Source: Cheilinus undulatus (Eukaryota > Chordata > Actinopteri > Labriformes > Labridae). From it: a stretch of DNA of 64,000 bases. The notes beneath the pieces were generated by a model. It was not told the origin of the DNA and ran no database searches. It saw only the letters and a program-made list of their open reading frames with translations. The stretch spans positions 32,905,732-32,969,731 of the forward strand of contig NC_054886.1 of assembly GCF_018320785.1 (NCBI RefSeq), read 5' to 3'. The position numbers and the translations under genes were made by a program. Shown one piece after another: positions 57,349 to 64,000 of this stretch; the first letter of the stretch is position 1, and every line of letters begins with the position of its first letter.

Positions 57349-57765
57349 GATACGTGGGGGAGCTCGGCACCATGCCTTTAACACTACCGCTTTAATTCTG
57401 CATCGTAAAAACAGTCACCCTGATGACTACAAGGACTTTCTTAAGATGAAGAATGCCAAAACTTAGTGTCAGGGAAATCTCGTCAGCAGACAAAGCTAAA
57501 AAATACAGCAGTGACCAACCAAAGGTAAGGAGCTGAACAGGAAAATCATTGAGTTTTCAGCCTTTCGGTGTTGTGGGATATACGGGCTTCTGCGAGCTAA
57601 TGATGCATTTACCTGAACTGCAAAACTTTGCTCCTTGTTAAAGCTAAACATATTAGCTTCACCACGGATATATGGACATTGAGTGTCTGTCCTGTTAGTA
57701 TGTTGAGCCTCACTGCCTCAGCGGATGGATGAGGATTTCACTCTTAAAAAGTGAAAAATCATTGT
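57349..57765 (+). pseudogene. BED-type hAT transposase, continuation
   Basis: Frame at 57385-57465 reads NTTALILHRKNSHPDDYKDF, the His-His half of a BED finger. Further on, after frameshifts, TTDIWTLSVCPVSMLSLTAS (about 57662-57720) is the start of the hAT catalytic domain. The rest is missing. Confidence 0.7.
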
Positions 57766-58000
57766 AGGTCAACATTTACAACCAATATATGAACATATTT
57801 ACAGCCAGTGGAGGCCAGCCTTTACATCTAATATACATAAATATTTACAGCCAATATAGGCCAATGATCCCAATCATTGTAGGTCAACATTTACAATCAA
57901 TACAGTCCAGTATTTTCAACCAATATACAACAATATTTACAGCCAATTTTAGCTGATACTGACAGCCAATATACGTCTGTATTTACAGCCAGTAGGGGAG
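57745..58000. repeat. Degenerate TATTTACAGCCAATAT tandem repeat
   Basis: Units of about 45 bases containing AACATTTACAACCAATATA and ATATTTACAGCCAATATAGG. Confidence 0.65.
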
Positions 58001-58149
58001 AGCTTTCTGGGGCCCAGCCAAACTAGGGGCCCATGTAGATCAGAAAAATCATGGTTTTACCTGAATAATAAAGCAAGATGTAGCTTTTTTGTTGGTGCCG
58101 TAGTACATAGCCATCTTAAAAATGTAAATCCCTTTTCCTAAAAACCAAA

Positions 58150-58570
58150 TTAAAATGGGTTAAAAAAAAAAGCCTTAAAATTGGTTTAAATGGCAAAATT
58201 TGTAAGAATGTGGTCATTTAGGATTTTAAAAGTAGCAGAGATGGATAAAAAGTGGTTTGATTTTGCATTGTAGACGAAAAGATAGGCAGAAAACAAACTC
58301 AAAAGAGGTAAAAGGAGTTAACAGTGGCAAAATTGGCAAAACATGGCAGGAATTGGTGTAAAAGGTGGTGAAATTGGATTAAAAAGGGGTAAAATGGGTT
58401 TAAAGTGGTAACATGGTTGTTAAAGACAGTGAAATGGGATTAATAAGGGACAAAAAATGGGTTTAAAGTGGCAAAATTGGCATAACATGGCAGGAATTGG
58501 TGTAAAGGGTGGTGAAATGGGATCATAAAGGGGGGAAAATGGGCCTAAAGTGGCAACATGGTAAGGCACA
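58150..58570. repeat. A-rich GGCAAAATTGGNNNAAA array
   Basis: Reverse-type relative of the T-rich arrays, with two long sub-copies (GGTGTAAAGGGTGGTGAAAT). Confidence 0.65.
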
Positions 58571-59960
58571 GATTCTCCTGTAGCTGAAATCTTCCTCTAT
58601 TGGATCTGAAGGCTGCTGACATTCAGCATGGATATTTTCCATGAGCCCATGTTGTGTCAGTGTCACGTTCCTGCCTGCCTCTGACTGATGTTTTTGTTTA
58701 CCATGCTTGACTGTCAGCTTCAGTGTTGTGATTTAGATGCCTGTTGCTATGAGGCCGCTCTGTACATGCAAAGACTTCTATCAAAATACCTGCGAAAAAT
58801 GACTGTGTCTTTGTGTGTCATGCGCCTTTAACCCGCACATCCGCACACAAACTTATGCACTGATACATAAACATCAAATCCTTAAAGAGAAAAGTCCAAG
58901 GATCACTGACTCTGAAATGACTGTTTCTAACAGGAAAGCATGACACATGACTGTAATGAGCTGTTTCATCAGCCTGGGGAGACTTGCTGTCTTTAGAGGA
59001 GAGCTTATACAGGTCATGCTTCATCTCATACCAATTGTACCTAATTTGACATGTAACAGACTCTCTACAACAAAACTGACTAGTGGAAATGCTGAGTGGC
59101 TAGTAACTTTGCAAAACCACTAGCCACTGTGACTGGTGAGCACATTCATTACTGTCAAGGCCTCATCGTCAACATATGATTAGTGCAAATTCTTTTGTGG
59201 ATACGGTGCACAAACAATATAATAATAATAGTAATAACTTCATTTGTATAGCACCTTTAAAACAGAGGTTTGCAAAGTGCTTTGACAACAAGCAGAAACA
59301 CAATTAAAACAAAGCATGATAAGACAAGCAAAGAACATAATCAGCAGGTGAAAAATAAAGCCAGCAATGTAACTCCAACATCATCCTAGGAGACCCATTA
59401 CAGAGCCTGAAAACATATCACGTTAGAAATACATTATGAAACCCTGACATATAAAATTAAAGACCAAGAATAAAATAATAAAATAAAATAGTAGACGCTA
59501 CATGTGAACTAATCTTGGTATCTTGGTGCTTTTAGCACAGTGTAGTTTATTCATTCAGGATTGGCTGTTTTTTTACATTGTTTCCAGACCTTAAATGCAT
59601 CATTATTAACCACACAACATCAACAGCCCTGGTTAAACCATCTCTAGGACCTTTAACAGAGGGTTATTCTATCAGCACAGTTCATAAACAGCCTCTGTTC
59701 TTTACATGACTCCTGATGGTCTCAATGTCAACAAACACAAAAATGGAAAGATGTGATTTTCTAAGTAGGATAAACACTGCTATAAAGGATCATGGCTGGC
59801 TAAGATTATGTCAAATGAGCTTGTCAGAGATTTATGTTCTCTTGATTATAAGTTGGTAGGGGTTTTTGACCTGCCTTGTAAACTCCTCTCCTAATCTCCT
59901 TACAGGACAAGAACAGAGGAACCTCCAAGGAGGCGGAGATGACCAAAACGCAGGACAGGA
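58570..59960 (-). repeat. Inverted copy of 5190-6610
   Basis: Runs antiparallel to 5190-6610 along its length, with an extra piece at 59215-59490 (the repeat also found at 8868-9046 plus 10597-10700). Short frames on both strands are not genes. Confidence 0.7.
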
Positions 59961-60159
59961 CATCAAGCTGCTAGGACATGAGGACCAGAACACCAATGAA
60001 GACTGAATATTTCTAAAGAGAGAGAAACAGAAACTGTGCAGCACTGTCCAACTAACATAGTTAATGAAATCCACACGTTCTCTGGAAAAACGCTGCTGAC
60101 GGAGTTACAGAGAATCATGACACAAGCTGACACACCACTGATGCTATGAACGTGTACCT

Positions 60160-60545
60160 GTGAAGTGTGCCTATGTCTTGAGGATGTTTGCCATTGACAT
60201 ATCAGCTGCCTTTCCGTATTTTTGTATTGCTGCTTTTGCATATTGGTTATATTATAATGTAGCTTCTAAAGCTTGGTGGTTCATAATGCTACTGATGAAT
60301 GTTGGTTACTCTTTTACTTCAGTGTGGCATTGTAGGCACTGCTTAATGTTGCTGATGTGTAATGATCATGACACATCAATTGCCTTCCTGTATTTCTATA
60401 TTAATGATATTGTACCATGGTCATTTTATAATGCTCTGCACTTTATATATCTCATAGAACAGGGTCTATTTATGGTTTGGTTTGTCTAATGTGTAAGGAC
60501 TTAGTCTTCAAAACACATATGTGAAAATTCCAGACTACTTTTACC
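60160..60545. repeat. Dispersed repeat, second copy
   Basis: 60370-60540 matches 15745-15920. The 109-codon frame across it is not conserved in the other copy. Confidence 0.5.
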
Positions 60546-60582
60546 CTTTTACCTTTTACTTTTACCCCCGAAAAACCCGTTT

Positions 60583-62014
60583 AAACCCGCTAACGATCGG
60601 CTCCTGTCGGCAGTGGGAAAGGCTCTAATTGGCATTCAGACCCGGGTCGACTGACCCTGCAATGGACACGGGTTTTTAGCGGCTCGCCTCCGATTGGCTC
60701 CAGTGGGAAAGTCACACCCGGGTGAACACGGGATGACTTTGGCGTAGCGTAACTATGTTTATATTAATACAAGTAATACGTTTATATTTCTTGCCTGTTG
60801 TGATCTCATAGAGATCCTTTTTGTTGTTGATGCACAGAAACTTTATTCTGTCAAGCCTGATGAAGAGGAAGGAGTTTAAAGGCAGAAGTTTCACAGCATG
60901 GCAGTGCAGTTTAACAGCACATATAAACACAAAAATGCCCATGTCATAATGAACATATCCGCTGAGAATATTTTTTTTCCACAAGGACAGATTTAGCTCA
61001 TTCAGTCTGTTAAAATCTCATGGATTATCTCAAAGCGTCCTGTCCACGTACAGGAAAGAGGGATCCTTTTCAAACGATTTAATCTATTAATCTTTCATTT
61101 ATTTATTGATTTATCACATATTTGCCTCTTGGAAATGATCACATCGATCCTCCTTTTTGTTTGTTATTACGCAGAACCTTCAGCCCATCAGCTGAATGGC
61201 CTGATGCGCTGCTGCTGGAGAAGAGAGGAGTAAAGGCAGAGGTTTCGCAGCACAGCAGCGCAGTTTAACGGCACTTATAAACACAAAAATGCTTTTCTAG
61301 CTCACGCTTGTCATAATGAAGATATCTGCTAGAAGCTGTTATTTTTTTCGTGAACAAGTCAGGCTTCTTCAGCCTTGGATTTCTCATGGTTTAACACATG
61401 AAGTGCAGCGCTTCCTGCGTAAAAACGCAGCTGGGAGAATGGGAGACTTTTCTAAAAGGTTGTTTCTATTTCCCTTTATCATATGTCTGCTCCTTGGAAA
61501 TGACTACATATTCTTTTTATTTTTTATTTTTTTAAATTTTCACCCTTAAATCTCAGTCTGAAAAGTGCCGTCTCCTCCGTCAGATGTCAAACCGAATGAC
61601 AGCTGACGGAGAACGCAGGAGTTTGGCAGGCTGGAGTTTCTGTTTTACATCATTAAAAAATCGATGTTTGCCTAATATTTCCAAGGAGCAGATAAATGTG
61701 AAAAATTGAAATAGAAAAATTGTTTAGAAAAGGTTCTCCTTTACTTTGTTTGGCTGCACTCATAAGTAGGAAATGCTGCGCTTTACGGGATAATCCATGT
61801 GAAATTCAAAACTGTAGGAACTGAATATGTCACTAGAACATTATTCTCAGAGGATATCTTTGTTATAACAAGACTGAGCTGGAAAAGCAACGTGATGACA
61901 TCAGCTTGACGCACCAGAGGAAATAAAAAAGCAGCGATGCCGCTCGTCTGCTGGCGATCAGACCCGGGTCTACTGGCAACGGGAAAGGAGTCACTTGCGA
62001 TTGTTAGCGGGTTT
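60583..62014. mobile_element. Element with inverted AAACCCGCTAACRATCG ends
   Basis: AAACCCGCTAACGATCG at 60583-60599 and its inverse at 61998-62014, followed inward on both sides by CAGTGGGAAAGG/CAACGGGAAAGG and AGACCCGGGTC. Inside, about 130 bases are directly repeated (60865-61000 and 61215-61345; TTATAAACACAAAAATGC). No transposase is recognised. Confidence 0.6.
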
Positions 62015-62658
62015 ACCAGCATTTAAAAAAACCCGCTTTTACATGCTAATTGACCTATGGCTAAGTCCCGCCCTCAAATGCAATGAGCCAATCACAGTGC
62101 GTATACCACGCCAATACACTCAGACATCGGCTGCCTGGACGTCCATTGAAATGTACAGGAGAAAGTCAGTTTTCGTCCGGTTTTACCAGTTTTTTTTTTT
62201 TGTTGAGATTTTAAGTTTAAAAATGGTCAAACGTGTTCATGGGGTACATGCGACTCCAACACCAGGTATCCTGAGAGGCTGGGCGACGTAGTGTGTTTTT
62301 TACCATTTCCTAAGCCATATCTACACCGAGAAAAGTGTCTTCTTTGGATAAAAGTTTTGTGGTAGACCACAATATCAACTCAATGTGGATAAAATTAATA
62401 ACATCTGTTCTAAGGTAAGCCGACATTGTATTTGAGGCAACATATTGTCACTTTGCTGGAAAGAAATATAAAGTAGTGGTGGGATTCGATTAAAAACATT
62501 GATCTAATTAATTAGAGGCTTCATAATTAATTAATCTCAATTAATCACATATCAATATTTGACACAAGAAGCAACATTTTTCAATTGAAATGGATTTTGG
62601 TAAATGACTGAATCAATGAATAGACACATAAATGAGCTTAAACAACAAAGTGGTGTTG

Positions 62659-62834
62659 GCGCGCCAGTAGTCGAGTGGTTAAGGCGCATGCCATGTGCGC
62701 AGGCAACCCGGGTTCGAATCTGGCCCGTGGCACTATTTCCTGCGTGTCTTTCCCCACTCTCTCCCCTGTTTCCAACTCTGTCCACTGTCCTATCAAATAA
62801 AGGCAAGAAGGCCAAAAATAAATCTTTAAAAAAA
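62659..62834 (+). mobile_element. tRNA-derived SINE with perfect 15-bp target duplication
   Basis: AACAAAGTGGTGTTG occurs at 62644-62658 and 62835-62849. The head contains RNA polymerase III box A (TAGTCGAGTGGTTAAGG) and box B (GGTTCGAATC) in tRNA-like spacing. A pyrimidine-rich body (TCTTTCCCCACTCTCTCCCC) follows and an A-rich tail (TCTTTAAAAAAAA). It is not a functional tRNA gene: the acceptor stem pairing is poor and the tail is of SINE type. Confidence 0.93.
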
Positions 62835-63047
62835 AACAAAGTGGTGTTGATTTTCATTACTGAGTGTTAACATAAAGTGCAATATGAATAAGAAATATTA
62901 TGATTGCATTGTCTGAAATTTTCTTTCTGCATGGCAGTTATAATTTGGGTCAGACGACGCTATCTGTAGCACCGCTTCTAGCCCCTTATCTTCTCCCACT
63001 GAGAGTGGTCGATAGTCCACTTCAATCCATTTCACCAGTGAGTTTGA

Positions 63048-63311
63048 TCATTTGTCAGTCGTGGACTTACTCATTTTGGCTCTGAACCCAGTCATCTTGT
63101 TGAATGTGGATTGGCGACACTGCCTGCTTGAACTAGGAACGTTGTCTGTACTAGCTGCAGCACATTTGGCATTGAGGTGGCAGCGAAGGCTAGAAGAGCT
63201 CCGGTGATAGGCAAATTCTTTCTTGTGCAATTTGCACACAACTGTGCTTTTATCCAGGTGTCCATCCGGTAGTTTTTTAAAACTATATTTTCCACCCACC
63301 AAACCCAGCAA
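63048..63311 (-). pseudogene. BED zinc-finger remnant of a hAT transposase
   Basis: Reverse frame reads KSTVVCKLHKKEFAYHRSSS then SLRCHLNAKC. This is the BED finger of hAT transposases (CKLCKKEFAYHRSSSSLRYHLNAKH-type), here with the second zinc Cys changed to His and the last His changed to Cys. It is followed by a Ser-rich linker; the catalytic domain is absent. Confidence 0.75.
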
Positions 63312-63515
63312 CGACTTCTCATCGGTTTACATGGTGTTTGTCGTGTTGTGTCTTGTGCATCAGTATTACAGGTATACCAGGAACTCGTGCAATGACAAAC
63401 GTTCTGCGCTGTTTGGAGTGCAAAAGTAAATTGCGATTAAATGTGTTATTTTTTTATCACGTTATTTTTTCTGTAACTAATTAATCTTAATTAACCCGAT
63501 AAAGTCCCAGCCCTA

Positions 63516-64000
63516 ATATGAAGTTATCTTTAACATCTCTAACGTTAGCTCCTAGCTGCGTTGTTTGTTGTGTCTCATTGTTCGTTGGGAGTTCGTTGGC
63601 GTTTTTTGTTCTAGTTTTTGTTCTTTGGTGATCGTGCATCATTGTTAGCTGTTGTTCAAAGGGCTCTAGTTAAACTAACGTTAACTTCTGGAGCTTAGCT
63701 TCATTAACTTATCTGTAATAGCCGAGATAACAAAGGCTGGCAAACATTATGCTGAATGATTGAATGTAAATACGATAGCACCAAACTAACGGAGAGACAC
63801 TCTTGGTAAAGATGGTAAAAAGGCCGTTATATTTTTCTCATATTCTGAGCCAAAAACCTGAACTTCAGTGGCTCTTTGATGCTGATCCTCTATCTTGTGG
63901 TCTGAGATTGTGATGGCAATGAGATGCGGTTTATCACGTTTGCACTGGGACCTGTAAATTTTGGCTTGTAACCGAAGCTTTTTGTTGACCTTCTCGACAA
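63516..64000. other. No gene recognised at the right edge
   Basis: TAACGTTAGC-type text and mixed composition. A 36-codon reverse frame open to the window edge (63890-64000) is too short to judge. Confidence 0.4.

Larger units (their letters stand above)
53250..57770 (+). mobile_element. hAT/BED element, split by a second hAT carrying a LINE
   Basis: Starts near GGATGCATGATATTATCAGC (53257), a familiar fish hAT-type end region with TATCGGCC text. It encodes the first part of a BED-type transposase at 53430-53523 and continues at 57349-57765. The middle, 53524-57348, is an insertion. The right terminus was not identified. Confidence 0.6.
62474..63515. mobile_element. hAT/BED relic
   Basis: Ends TAGTGGTGGGATTCGATTAA and, reverse-complemented, TAGGGCTGGGACTTTATCGG, with flanks ATATAAAG (62466-62473) and ATATGAAG (63516-63523), 7 of 8 alike. 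Inside are a BED finger (63048-63311) and a SINE (62659-62834). TTAATTAAG-rich subterminal text lies on both sides. Confidence 0.8.

Noticed and set aside
62659..62735. Possible tRNA gene
   Set aside because: Has box A and box B, but the acceptor stem does not pair well and it continues into a SINE body with A-rich tail and target duplications.
63890..64000. Reverse frame open to the window edge (ends ISLPSQSQTTR, stop)
   Set aside because: Only 36 codons, no recognised motif, cannot be judged without the next bases.

Overview
The window looks like teleost (ray-finned fish) nuclear DNA. The exons are intron-split, phase 1 immunoglobulin exons. The transposons are of fish type: Tc1/mariner, hAT with BED fingers, PIF/Harbinger, L1-like and CR1/L2-like LINEs, and a tRNA-derived SINE. 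It is AT-rich and mostly repeats. No bacterial-type gene, CRISPR array or functional RNA gene was found. Species cannot be fixed from sequence alone.

Host genes, all on the minus strand, are membrane immunoglobulin receptors. (1) Receptor A: only its signal-peptide exon (2254-2323), promoter and part of its V-set exon (1-224) are inside; the rest lies left of the window. (2) A two-Ig-domain Fc-receptor-like gene: exons at 31431-31461, 28603-28866, 27005-27265 and 25917-26063, with an uncertain terminal exon near 23892-23941. (3) Receptor B, a tandem paralogue of A: signal 48011-48080, V-set 44082-44417, stalk 43140-43177 and 43007-43060, transmembrane 42351-42429; the cytoplasmic end was not found. 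A and B share exons, TATA box, a TTCNNNGAA site, an upstream 42-bp minisatellite and more distal sequence, so at least 5-6 kb was duplicated, at an offset near 44-46 kb. Both V-set domains lack the usual B-strand cysteine and carry a cysteine directly after the core tryptophan.

Layout. 1-3.8 kb: receptor A. 4.4-9 kb: Tc1 MITE and a large inverted repeat. 9-15.2 kb: hAT elements with internal T-rich arrays. 15.2-21 kb: repeats and one weak exon candidate. 21-25.9 kb: duplicated 3' segment, a broken Tc1 element, T-rich arrays. 25.9-31.5 kb: Fc-receptor-like gene with repeats in its introns. 31.8-41 kb: SINE-like and LINE relics, including a three-layer nested insertion at 33.4-36.8 kb. 41.4-42 kb: a small DNA transposon. 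42.3-48.1 kb: receptor B. 48.5-53 kb: duplicated upstream region and a two-layer nested insertion. 53.2-57.8 kb: a BED/hAT transposase ORF split by another hAT, itself carrying a decayed LINE. 58-62 kb: more repeats. 62.5-63.5 kb: a hAT/BED relic containing a young-looking SINE.

The receptors probably act at the leukocyte surface (inference from domain architecture). The rest is largely a record of transposition, and several insertions can be read exactly from target-site duplications or empty-site paralogues. Boundaries were placed by eye.
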